Assembly (NCBI GenBank): GCA_014843695.1
Contig: CM026401.1
Coordinates: 30,398,446 to 30,462,445 of the forward strand
Reading direction: 5' to 3'
Source: Archivesica marissinica
Taxonomy: Eukaryota; Mollusca; Bivalvia; Venerida; Vesicomyidae
Length of the DNA: 64,000 nucleotides
The position numbers and the translations under genes are program-made. This document shows, piece by piece, positions 23,081 through 35,700 of this stretch (position 1 is the stretch's first letter; every line of letters begins with the position of its first letter). Under the pieces are notes generated by a model. It did not search any database, was not told the DNA's origin, and saw only the letters and a list, made by a program, of their open reading frames with translations.

Positions 23081-23121
23081 AAAGATAGGACTATAAGTGA
23101 AAACTGCAAATTGATATTATA

Positions 23122-23344
23122 CTGACACCAAAAAGAAACTGTGCACTTGCCTTAGAGGTAAAATTTATATTCTTGTATAAAAAATATAGGCATATTTGGT
23201 ATCCATATGTGCGAAATATTGGGTAAATTGGTGCAATGTGTGAAGGATTATTTTCCTCACTCAAGATAGTAAAATCCACGATTCTAAAATTTATAACGAA
23301 AAAGTAACGCTCATATAAAAGTGCACAGTTGTTTATGGTGTCAG
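23122..23344. mobile_element. MITE candidate with TA target sites
   Basis: 223 bp bounded by TA (23120-23121 and 23345-23346). The terminal inverted repeats of about 26 bp begin CTGACACC and end CTGTGCACTT on each side with one indel between the arms. The TA flanks and short length fit a Tc1/mariner-type non-autonomous element. The minus-strand frame 23378-23091 crosses it and shows no transposase motif. Confidence 0.6.
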
Positions 23345-23546
23345 TATAGATAGTAATGTTATTGACAGTACTGAACAAATAAAACCATGTTTAAACCATG
23401 CCGTTAGGATAAGGCGTTATTGTTTTTGGCTGCATTTGTCTGTGTGTTAGCAGGATAACCCAAACAGGTGTAGGTCAATCTGGATGAACCTTTGTGAATA
23501 TTTAGAAGGTCCATTAGGAAATGGTTGGATTGTGGGATAAATCGGT

Positions 23547-25043
23547 AACGGCGGGTGGTGATGACGGCGGTTTACATCTACCCGAGTGAGATCAATCGAT
23601 CACGGCGTGTGGTGATGGCGGCGGTTGAGAGCTCCCTGAGTGGGATAAATTGCTCACGGCATGTGGTGATGGCGGCGGTTGAGAGCTCCCCGAGTGGGAT
23701 AAATCAGTCACGGCATGTGGTGATGGCGGCGGTTGAGAGCTCCCCGAGTGGGATAAATCAGTCACGGCATGTGGTGATGGCGGCGGTTGAGAGCTCCCCG
23801 AGTGGGATAAATCAGTCACGGCATGTGGTGATGGCGGCGGTTGAGAGTTCCCCGAGTGGGATAAATCGGTCACGGCGTGTGGTGATGGCGGCGGTTGAGA
23901 GCTCCCCGAGTGGGATAAATCAGTCACGGCATGCGGTGATGGCAGCGGTTGAGAGTTCCCCGAGTGGGATAAATCGGTCACGGCGTGTGGTGATGGCGGC
24001 GGTTGAGAGCTCCCCGAGTGGGATGAATCAATCACGGCGTGTGGTGATGGCGGCGGTTGAGAGCTCCCCGAGTGGGATAAATCGCTCACGGCGGGTGGTG
24101 ATGGCGGCGGTTGAGAGCTCCCCGAGTGGGATAAATCGCTCACGGCGGGTTGTGATGGCGGCGGTTGAGAGCTCCCCGAGTGGGATAAATCAGTCACGGC
24201 GGGTGGTGATGGCGGCGGTTGAGAGTTCCCCGAGTGGGATAAATCGGTCACGGCGTGTGGTGATGGCGGCGGTTGAGAGCTCCCCGAGTGGGATAAATCA
24301 GTCACGGCATGTGGTGATGGCAGCGGTTGAGAGTTCCCCGAGTGGGATAAATCAGTCACGGCGTGTGGTGATGGCGGCGGTTGAGAGCTCCCCGAGTGGG
24401 ATGAATCAATCACGGCGTGTGGTGATGGCGGCGGTTGAGAGCTCCCCGAGTGGGATAAATCGCTCACGGCGGGTGGTGATGTCGGCGGTTGAGAGCTCCC
24501 CGAGTGGGATAAATCGTCACGGCATGTGGTGATGGCGGCGGTTGAGAGTTCCCCGAGTGGGATAAATCGCTCACGGCGGGTGGTGATGGCGGCGGTTGAG
24601 AGCTCCCCGAGTGGGATAAATCGCTCACGGCGGGTGGTGATGGCGGCGATTGAGAGCTCCCCGAGTGGGATAAATCGCTCACGGCATGTGGTGATGGCGC
24701 GGTTGAGAGCTCCCCGAGTGGGATAAATCGCTCACGGCAGGTGGTGATGGCGGCGATTGAGAGCTCCCCGAGTGGGATAAATCGCTCACAGCATTGGGTG
24801 ATGGCGCGGTTGAGAACTCCCCGAGTGGGATAAATCGGTCACGGCATGTGGTGATGGCGGCGGTTGAGAGCCCACCGAGTGGGATAAATCGGTCACGGCA
24901 TGTGGTGATGGCGGCGGTTGAGAGCCCACCGAGTGGGATAAATCGGTCACGGCATGTGGCGATGGCGGCGGATTACATCTGCCCGAGTGAGATAAATCGC
25001 TCACGGCGGATGGTGATGGCGGTGGTCTACATCTCCCCGAGAG
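23547..25043. repeat. 54-bp tandem array, about 28 copies
   Basis: The unit has GCGGTTGAGAGCTCCCCGAG and GGGATAAATCAGTCACGGC. 54 is a multiple of 3, so a + frame of 325 codons (23555-24532, period MAAVESSPSGINQSRHVV) and a 291-codon minus frame both stay open until 1-bp unit changes break them (TCGTCACGG near 24513). Both strands being open and the breaks being ignored argue against coding. Edge units carry TTACATCT in place of the inner GAGAGCTC. Confidence 0.95.
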
Positions 25044-25124
25044 CTATTCTCTGGTTTATAATGTTAAGTATTGGTACTCGCACTGTACGTGATGCTCAAC
25101 TAAGTTACACATTGTAGTAGGGCG

Positions 25125-25346
25125 CAATATGTTGGGGGATTTAAAGTCGCACCAACAACCTAGGTCATATGGCGACGCTTCGGCTATTATTCGTGATGGA
25201 AGACCCCCTGTGTCTCTGCGCGCTGTATTTCACAGAAGAACCACCGGCTTTCTACTAGTATACCCCCAGTGCGAGTTGAACTGACAGCGGAGAGGGGTAT
25301 GTGATCTGAGGTCAAGGACCTTAGCCACTCAACTACGGAGGCCCCC
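25125..25346 (-). mobile_element. SINE family E
   Basis: Starts with a TTTAAAGTCGCACCAACAAC tail and ends in a tRNA-like head with GTCAAGGACCTTAGCCACTC and CTACGGAGGCC. On the minus strand the head reads as a Leu/Ser-type tRNA with a long variable arm and a box B-like GTTCAACTCGCAC. Confidence 0.7.
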
Positions 25347-26052
25347 AGGGTGCAATTGGTAAATAATTCAAGAATGATTATTCTTTAGCAGACGCTAATA
25401 AATCATAGAGATATTGACCCAAATCAGAACTGTGTAAACATTGCCATAACCGACATTATTGACGACATAGACTCCATCTATTAAGTAGAACTTAAGTAGA
25501 ATGCAACTACAATCTCAACTCCAGTTTCTGACTCTAAGCGACGTATTTGATCCAATAGTTCATTATAATTACTTTGTTGTTATTTACAATAGTATTAGGT
25601 TGCGGTTGCTTCCAATGTGTGCTGTATATTGACCTATATTAATACTTTGAATATAAACATCTAAAACACCGTCACAACGTTTCCATTTCATTATTTAGCT
25701 ATTTGCTCTAATACAATTCTTAGAAATATAAAATTGAGTTTGAAAGGATATGGTTAATTAATGTCTAGGACAATACGGTAATTTATGTAGCATATATCGA
25801 TATGTAAGAAATAAACAGAATATGTCAATAGTTTACCCCCGCTGTTGGGGATTGGTTTACTGTGTCTAGCTACCTCTTATCGTCTATGTGTTTGTGGACA
25901 GGAACACGTGTTGATGAAATTGTATGGAACTGTGTGGGAACATAGACGGTTTTTCTATTCGATTGTGTGTGAAGTCGGTCAATGCCCTGTTGCCAGGGCG
26001 GCGGTCAGTGAAGCGCCCTCTCTCATTGACTTCTATAATAAAATATGTATAG
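25347..26052. other. AT-rich region, no recognised gene
   Basis: Holds diverged dispersed-repeat pieces (25409-25450 and 25733-25785). A 70-codon frame at 25845-26057 has no recognisable domain and is shared by the second copy. Confidence 0.5.
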
Positions 26053-26144
26053 GATAGATCACGAATTGACCCGTCTTAACGAAATATACACGAAGCGAAG
26101 CGATGTGTATATTTCGTTAAGACGGGCCAATGAGTTGATCTATC
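26053..26144. repeat. 92-bp near-perfect hairpin
   Basis: The arms pair over about 40 bp: GATAGATCA, then an unmatched stretch of about 6 bp, then CCCGTCTTAACGAAATATAC and its complement, around the loop GAAGCGAAGCGA. The inner 23-24 bp are perfect. It could be a foldback element, a MITE or the gene of a structured RNA. Confidence 0.8.
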
Positions 26145-26611
26145 TGACTTAGACAACGTACATAAGTAGTTCGCGTCTATACGATTTAGAAGCGAGAAAT
26201 GTGGCTGTTTCATTGGACCTTGTGACTTAGTCCTTGTCTAAGCATGATTATAACTCAGTACGATAGACATATCGTTTCAATGGAATACCTATAGGGAACC
26301 TCATATGACCTTTCAAATTAGCCATACCCAGTGACATTTGACCTTTCAATGTCAAATATCAAGGACATGTGAAAGTAAACATGTGTTCTTGTGTCAAATA
26401 CCAACGCGTGGGTTTGCATCTTTCCGTGTGTTGTCCTTTGGTGTACAAAGTTATAACATGGCCCAATATCTTGTTTTTTGAAGTGGCATAGTGTTTGGAG
26501 GGCAAAACACTGTTACCATGGATACAAAATATCTTCAGCAATTCTAATAAACACAAGATATTGACTCAACATGACATCTTAACTATGTAAAATATTAATC
26601 TAATCTGCTTT

Positions 26612-26685
26612 ATAAGGGGCTATGGCTTCAAAAATGTGCTAGATATTGGCCCAAAGCAAATGCTTTGAACATACACAAAAAGAAC
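26612..26685. repeat. Dispersed repeat with inverted copies nearby
   Basis: ATAAGGGGCTATGGCTTCAA and GTGCTAGATATTGG occur here on +, and in inverted, diverged form at 27551-27614 and 27980-28033. The 26145-28150 region is otherwise AT-rich with no recognised gene. Confidence 0.55.
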
Positions 26686-27142
26686 TATCAACACGCTTCT
26701 TTGATATGGGTGGCTCTATAATAAAGAAACATTATTAAATTAAGTATTGACACAACTACAATGTTAAGCAATAGAAACCTTGAAACGGTATGGTTAATAA
26801 TTATTAGTGAATCTCTAGAATACTAGATCATTTATGGTCAATATTTTACACAGGTGCTATGGGTAACTATATAAAGCTTTTGACAATAGAGTTGTTTTCA
26901 AGATTGATTATATCTATGGCAACCTGATTGCCCTCCACAAAATGTGTCACCTAATTTCGCGACCAAAACAGATCAAGGTAAAACATGTGTTCAGTGAGTG
27001 TGCTCATTCTGCATAGCATATGTACATGTACAACTTTAGACGCTATAGATAGCTACCAATATCATAACTGTGTAAAGTATTTACATAAAATGTTCATTCC
27101 CATTGGTCAATATGACGCTCAATAAATAATCTATTGGTAGGA

Positions 27143-27343
27143 AAGAGGTAACCATACAAGCATGTTGCTTTCTCCTCACTACTACATGTATGTGGAGGTA
27201 ACCATACAAGCAGGTTGCTTTCTCCTCACTACTACATGTATGTGGAGGTAACCATACAAGCAGGTTGCGTTCTCCTCACTACTACATGTATGTGGAGGTA
27301 ACCATACAAGCAGGTTGCGTTCTCCTCACTACTACATGTATGT
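27143..27343. repeat. 50-bp minisatellite, 4 copies
   Basis: Unit starts at 27151, 27201, 27251 and 27301; it contains ACCATACAAGCAGGTTGC and CTACTACATGTATGTGGAGG. The duplicate copy of this locus has 7 units. Confidence 0.95.
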
Positions 27344-28152
27344 ACATGTAAATACTATTTATACTTGACTAGGTTTATTCAAATAAATAAATATTGTTTA
27401 AACTAAGCTATTTTTAGAGATTCATTAAATAACTCTACCTTTTTAAAAAAAACTCTACCTTTTAAACTTTTTCTATTTCTAAAGCAACGTAATTAAGCCA
27501 ACATTTAGCTTAATAAAAGGAAACGCGGCTGTGACAATGAGTATTGTTGTCTATGTTCAAAGTATTTGTGTTAGATCCATATCTAGAACATTTTAGAAGC
27601 CATAGCCACTTAATAAAAGTGTCGATAATGGCAACACAGAATATAATATTTAGTGTTCTAGTGCTATATTTAATTAAATGTTTCCATTCAGAATCATCAT
27701 ATGTGGGCCCACAGGAACAGGCGATTGTGGGGTACCAGTGCCTTAGAGTGAAATTGTGTGAAGGACACAATAAAGACTCGAGATATGTGGACATATTTGT
27801 TTAAAATTGTTTGAGATGTTGGCCATTTTGTTGACCGGTGCGAAATCTGACATCCCACCAACAAGAATCCATGTACTTAATCCATGTACTTAAATTTATA
27901 TACTGGTACCCTGTGCTTGGACCTATTGTTAATTTAATGAAAACGTGAACATAGTCACAGTGCTTTAATTGTTTAATTGCTAAGTATTTGTTTTGTGTTA
28001 ATCTAGCACATCTTTGAAGTCATAGCCCCTTATCACTATATTCATGTTCAAACTGACGTTGCTTCCTCCATCAGTACTTCGTGAATGTAACAGCTTACTT
28101 GTACATGACGAGGCTAGAAATAGTCTTTCCGAAGGCTTTCTTAACACTAACT

Positions 28153-28431
28153 CTAAAATAGGAAAACTGAACACCATCTTGTCTCAAGGAACAATAGAAG
28201 ACAATTTCCATTTCCTTGTTTCAACGCAATTTCTACGACCAACTCCGTGTAACTCTTCAATAAACTGTCCCCAATTGTCAACTTAGCAACGCTTCTTCCC
28301 GATGGCACTTCTAAGGATCTCGCAACCAACACCGTCATTTTCTTTGCGTTACACGAATACAGTATTGGCAGCGAAATGTTCTGAGAAGATGGGTGATTTC
28401 TAAAATGTTCACTTGGCGTATTCCAATCCAA
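28153..28431 (-). other. Unrecognised 92-codon open frame
   Basis: The minus-strand frame begins MDWNTPSEHFRNHPSSQNIS. It is kept intact in the second copy (54902-55180). An overlapping + frame of 80 codons (28044-28286) is also open. I see no domain, splice signals or start context that decide between them. It may be a transposon remnant. Confidence 0.15.
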
Positions 28432-28434
28432 ATG

Positions 28435-29150
28435 CTGTCGTCATTGCCATAACAACCAGTTTATTCAACTAATCTTTCTTTCTATTAATGTATTCTTCTT
28501 TTGTTTCGTTGTGATGTTTTATGTTCTTGAACTTTCTTCAAATATGCATTTAAATGTTAATCATTTTCCTTTTATAAACATACTCAACTGTTTGCCCATT
28601 AATGCCATCAGGTGTTATTCATATACTAATTTGAAATTGTTTAGCATATATCTGAAATAAAGTTTCCCGTATTTTCAGTGTTAAATATATTATGTTCCTG
28701 TTGATTAACAAATTAAATAGATTATTCTCTCAACCAATCAGAATCCTTCCAGGTGTTATTACACGTGTGTACATATAACTAATTATGTGATGACTGTACT
28801 ATCCTGAATACAAGCAAATATATTATTCTCATGTCTATTGTGTAACAACAACTTGTTTTCTTTCGTTCTAATTCCTTTCAGTCTGTTGCTGTTAATTTAT
28901 ATGTAAATGTTAATACTCTTGTATACATGTAAAATACTGAAATAAATAATGCTTAAACTACAACAATGTATACAAAGTGTGTTATCAAGTGTACTCAATA
29001 TGCCTTAGTTAGTCCTTAGATGTTAATGTTAACCTACTTGTGGCCGTTATTTGCCTACCACAATACTTTTACCACAACAATTGGCATTTCAGTAATCACA
29101 ATTGTGCATTAATCGATTTTAGCATGTCTTATTCACAAGTATGAGAAACG
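28435..29150. other. AT-rich spacer before the main satellite
   Basis: No open frame of note. Nearly identical in the second copy except for a few substitutions and a 4-bp insertion (TTTATTGATTAAC at 55450). Confidence 0.55.
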
Positions 29151-29151
29151 G

Positions 29152-29700
29152 TACACTCGCATATAGCACCGCAAACATGCAAACAGCACCTGAAACATCA
29201 CCGGAAACATACATACAGCACCGGAAACATACATACAGCACCGGAAACATGCATACAGCACCGGAAACATACATACAGCACCGGAAACATGCATACAGCA
29301 CCGGAAACATGCAAACAACACCGGAAACATGCACACAGCACCGGAAACATGCATACAGCACCGGTAACATACATACAGCACCGGAAACATGCAAAGAGCA
29401 CCGCAAACATGCAAACAGCACCGCAAACATGCATACAGCACCGGAAACATGCATACAGCACCGGAAACATGCATACAGCACCGAAAACATACATACAGCA
29501 CCGGAAACATGCATACAGCACCGGAAACATGCATACAGCACCGGAAACATACATACAGCACCGGAAACATACATACAGCCCCGGAAACATGCAAACAGCC
29601 CCGGAGACATGCATACAGCACCGGAAACATGCATACAGCACCGGAAACATACATACAGCACCGGAGACATACATACAGCACCGGCCACTCGCATGCAGCA
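29152..29700. repeat. Left part of main satellite, 20-bp units
   Basis: About 27 copies of ACATACAGCACCGGAAACATG-type 20-mers, with ATGC or ATAC and CGGAAAC or CGGAGAC variants. It passes smoothly into CACTCGCATACAGCACCGGA units at about 29690 and so is the ancestral-looking edge of the array to its right. Confidence 0.93.
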
Positions 29701-32700
29701 CCGGACACTCGCATACAGCACCGGACACTCGCATACAGTACCGGGCACTCGTATACAGCACGGGACACTCGTATACAGCACGGCACATAGCACTGGTCAC
29801 TCTCATAAAGAACGATAAGCATACAGCACGGTACGCATACAGCAAGGGACACTCACATACAGCAAGGGACACTCACACACAGCAAAGGACACTCGTATAC
29901 AGCACGTTTCATTTCGCATACAGCACAGGATGCATACAGCACGGGACACTCGCATACAGCACATGTCACTCGCATACATCACGAGGGAACTCGTATATAG
30001 CACGGAACACATACAGCACGGGACACTCGCATACAGCACGAGGGTACTCGTATATAGTACGGAACACATACAGCACGGTACACTCGCATACATCACGAGG
30101 GCACTCGTATATAGCACGGAACACATACAGCACGGGGGTACTCGTATATAGCACGGAACACATACAGCACGGGGTACTCGTATATAGCACGGAACACATA
30201 CAGCACGGGGGTACTCGTATATAGTACGGAACACATACAGCACGGGACACTCACATACAGCACGGGACACTCGCATACAGCACGAGGGTACTCGTATATA
30301 GTACGGAACAAATACAGCACAGGGCATTCGCATACAGCACGAGGGTACTCGTATATAGCGCGGAACACATACAGCACGGGGGTACTCGTATATAGTACGG
30401 AACACATACAGCACGAGGATACTCGTATATAGTACGGAAAACATACAGCACGAGGGTACTCGTATATAGCACGGAACACATACAGCACGGGACACTCACA
30501 TACAGCACGAGGGTACTCGTATAAAGTACGGAACACATACAGCACGGTACACTCGCATACATCACGAGGGTACTCGTATATAGCACGTTTCAGTTCGCAT
30601 ACAGCACAGGATGCATACAGCACGGGACACTCGCATACAGCACAGGTCACTCGCATACATCACGAGGGCACTAGTATATAGCACGGAACACATACAGCAC
30701 GGGACACTCGCATACAGCACGAGGGTACTCGTATATAGTACGGAACACATACAGCACGGTACACTCGCATACATCATGAGGGCACTCGTATATAGCACGG
30801 AACACATACAGCACGAGGGTACTCATATATAGCACGGAACACATACAGCATGGGACACTCGTATATAGCACGGAACACATACAGCACGGGGCACTCGCAT
30901 ACAGCACGGGACACTCGCATACAGCACGAGGGTACTCGTATATAGTACGGAACACATACAGCACGAGGGTACTCGTATATAGTACGGAACATATACAGCA
31001 CGAGGGTACTCGTATATCGTACGGAACACATACAGCACGAGGGTACTCGTATATAGTACGGAACACATACAACACGGTACACTCGCATACATCACGGGGG
31101 TACTCGTATATAGTACGGAACACATACAGCACGAGGGTACTCGTATATAGCACGGAACACATACAGCACGGGGCACTCGCATACAGCACGGGACACTCGC
31201 ATACAGCACGAGGGTACTAGTATATAGTACGGAACACATACAGCACGGGACACTCGTATATAGCACGGAACACATACAGCACGGGGCACTCGCATACAGC
31301 ACGGGACACTCGCATACAGCACGAGGGTACTCGTATATAGTACGGAACACATACAGCACGGGGCATTCGCATACAGCACGAGGGTAGTCGTATATAGCAC
31401 GGAACACATACAGCACGAGGGTACTCGTATATAGTACGGACCCATACAGCACGGTACACTCGCATACATCATGGGGGTACTCGTATATAGTACGGAACAC
31501 ATACAGCACGAGGGTACTCGTATATAGCACGGAACACATACAGCACGGGGGTACTCGTATATAGTACGGAACACATACAACACGAGGGTACTCGTATATA
31601 GTACGGAACATATACAGCACGGGTACTCGTATATCGTACGGAACACATACAGCACGAGGGCACTCGAATATAGCACGGAACACATACAGCACGGGGGTAC
31701 TCGTATATAGCACGGAACACATACAGCACGGGGGTACTCGTATATAGTACGGAACACATACAGCACGGGGGTACTCGTATATAGTACGGAACACATACAG
31801 CACGAAGGTACTCGTATATAGTACGGAACACATACAGCACGGGGGTACTCGTATATAGTACGGAACATATACAGCACGAGGGTACTCGTATATCGTACGG
31901 AACACATACAGCACGAGGGTACTCGTATATAGTACGGAACACATACAGCACGGGGTACACGTATATAGTTCGGAACACATACAGCACGGGGGTACTCGTA
32001 TATAGCACGGAACACATACAGCACGAGGGTACTCGTATATAGTGCGGAACACATACAGCACGGAACACTCACATACAGCACGAGTGTACTCGTATATAGC
32101 ACGGAACACATACAGCACGGGACACCCGCATACAGCACGAGGGTACTCGTATATAGCACGGAACACATACAGCACGGGACACTCACATACAGCACGAGGG
32201 TACTCGTATATAGCACGGAACACATACAGCACAAGACACTCGCATACAGCACGAGGGTACTCGTATATAGTACGGAACACATACAGCACGAGGGTACTCG
32301 TATATAGTACGGAACACATACAGCACGAGGGTACTCGTATATAGTACGGAACACATACAGCACGAGGGTACTCGTATATAGTACGGAACACATACAGCAC
32401 GGGGGTACTCGTATATAGTACGGAACACATACAGCCCGAGGGTACTCGTATATAGTACGGAACACATACAGCACGGGGGTACTCGTATATAGTACGGAAC
32501 CCATACAGCACGAGGGTACTCGTATATAGTACGGAACACATACAGCACGGGGGTACTCGTATATAGCACGGAACACATACAGCACGGGGGTACTCGTATA
32601 TAGTACGGAACACATACAGCACGGGGGTACTCGTATATAGTACGGAACACATACAGCACGAGGGTAATCGTATATAGTACGGAACACATACAGCACGAGG

Positions 32701-35700
32701 GCACTCGTATATAGCACGGAACACATACAGCACGGGGGTACTCGTATATAGTACGGAACACATACAGCACGGGGGTACTCGTATATAGTACGGAACACAT
32801 ACAGCACGAGGGTACTCGTATATAGTACGGAACACATACAGCACGGAACACTCACATACAGCACGAGGGTACTCGTATATAGCACGGAACACATACAGCA
32901 CAGGGGTACTCGTATATAGCACGGAACACATACAGCACGGGGGTACTCGTATATAGTACGGAACACATACAGCACGGGGGTACTCGTATATAGTACGGAA
33001 CACATACAGCACGGGGGTACTCGTATATAGTACGGAACACATACAGCACGGGGGTACTCGTATATAGTACGGAACACATACAGCACGGGGGTACTCGTAT
33101 ATAGTACGGAACACATACAGCACGGGGGTACTCGTATATAGTACGGAACACATACAGCACGGGTGTACTCGTATATAGTACGGAACACATACAGCACGGG
33201 GGTACTCGATATAGCACGGAACACATACAGCACGGGGGTACTCGTATATAGTACGGAACACATACAGCACGAGGGTACTCGTATATAGTACGGAACACAT
33301 ACAGCACGAGGGTACTCGTATATAGTACGGAACACATACAGCACGGGGTACACGTATATAGTTCGGAACACATACAGCACGGGGGTACTCGTATATAGCA
33401 CGGAACACATACAGCACGAGGGTACTCGTATATAGTGCGGAACACATACAGCACGGAACACTCACATACAGCACGAGTGTACTCGTATATAGCACGGAAC
33501 ACATACAGCACGGGACACCCGCATACAGCACGAGGGTACTCGTATATAGCACGGAACACATACAGCACGGGACACTCACATACAGCACGAGGGTACTCGT
33601 ATATAGCACGGAACACATACAGCACAAGACACTCGCATACAGCACGAGGGTACTCGTATATAGTACGGAACACATACAGCACGAGGGTACTCGTATATAG
33701 TACGGAACACATACAGCACGAGGGTACTCGTATATAGTACGGAACACATACAGCACGAGGGTACTCGTATATAGTACGGAACACATACAGCACGGGGTAC
33801 TCGTATATAGTACGGAACACATACAGCCCGAGTGTACTCGTATATAGTACGGAACACATACAGCACGGGGGTACTCGTATATAGTACGGAACCCATACAG
33901 CACGAGGGTACTCGTATATAGTACGGAACACATACAGCACGGGGGTACTCGTATATAGCACGGAACACATACAGCACGGGGGTACTCGTATATAGTACGG
34001 AACACATACAGCACGGGGGTACTCGTATATAGTACGGAACACATACAGCACGAGGGTACTCGTATATAGTACGGAACACATACAGCACGAGGGCACTCGT
34101 ATATAGCACGGAACACACACAGCACGGGGTACTCGTATATAGTACGGAACACATACAGCACGGGGGTACTCGTATATAGCACGGAACACATACAGCACGA
34201 GGGTACTCGTATATAGTACGGAACACATACAGCACGGAACACTCACATACAGCACGAGGGTACTCGTATATAGCACGGAACACATACAGCACAGGGGTAC
34301 TCGTATATAGCACGGAACACATACAGCACGGGGGTACTCGTATATAGTACGGAACACATACAGCACGGGGGTACTCGTATATAGTACGGAACACATACAG
34401 CACGAGGGTACTCGTATATAGTATGGAACACATACAGCACGGGGGTACTCGTATATAGTACGGAACACATACAGCACGGGGGTACTCGTATATAGTACGG
34501 AACACATACAGCACGGAACACTCGCATACAGCACGGGACACTCGCATACAGCACGGGGGTACTCGTATATAGTACGGAACACATACAGCACGGGGGTACT
34601 CGTATATAGTACTGAACACATACAGCACGAGGGCACTCGTATATAGCACGGAACACATACAGCACGGGGTACTCGTATATAGCACGGAACACATACAGCA
34701 CGGGGTACTCGTATATAGCACGGAACACATACAGCACGACGGTACTCGTATATAGTGCGGAACACATACAGCACGGAACACTCACATACAGCACGAGGGT
34801 ACTCGTATATAGCACGGAACACATACAGCACGGGACACCCGCATACAGCACGAGGGTAATCGTATATAGCACGGAACACATACAGCACGGGACACTCACA
34901 TACAGCACGAGGGTACTCGTATATAGCACGGAACACATACAGCACAAGACACTCGCATACAGCACGAGGGTACTCGTATATAGTACGGAACACATACAGC
35001 ACGAGGGTACTCGTATATAGTACGGAACACATACAGCACGAGGGTACTCGTATATAGTACGGAACACATACAGCACGAGGGTACTCGTATATAGTACGGA
35101 ACACATACAGCACGGGACACTCACATACAGCACGGAACACCCATACAGCACGAGGGTACTCGTATATAGTACGGAACAAATACAGCACAGGGCATTCGCA
35201 TACAGCACGAGGGTACTCGTATATAGCGCGGAACACATACAGCACGGGGGTACTCGTATATAGTACGGAACACATACAGCACGAGGATACTCGTATATAG
35301 TACGGAAAACATACAGCACGAGGGTACTCGTATATAGCACGGAACACATACAGCACGGGACACTCACATACAGCACGAGGGTACTCGTATAAAGTACGGA
35401 ACACATACAGCACGGTACACTCGCATACATCACGAGGGTACTCGTATATACAGCACGTTTCAGTTCGCATACAGCACAGGATGCATACAGCACGGGACAC
35501 TCGCATACAGCACAGGTCACTCGCATACATCACGAGGGCACTAGTATATAGCACGGAACACATACAGCACGGGACACTCGCATACAGCACGAGGGTACTC
35601 GTATATAGTACGGAACACATACAGCACGGTACACTCGCATACATCATGAGGGCACTCGTATATAGCACGGAACACATACAGCACGAGGGTACTCATATAG

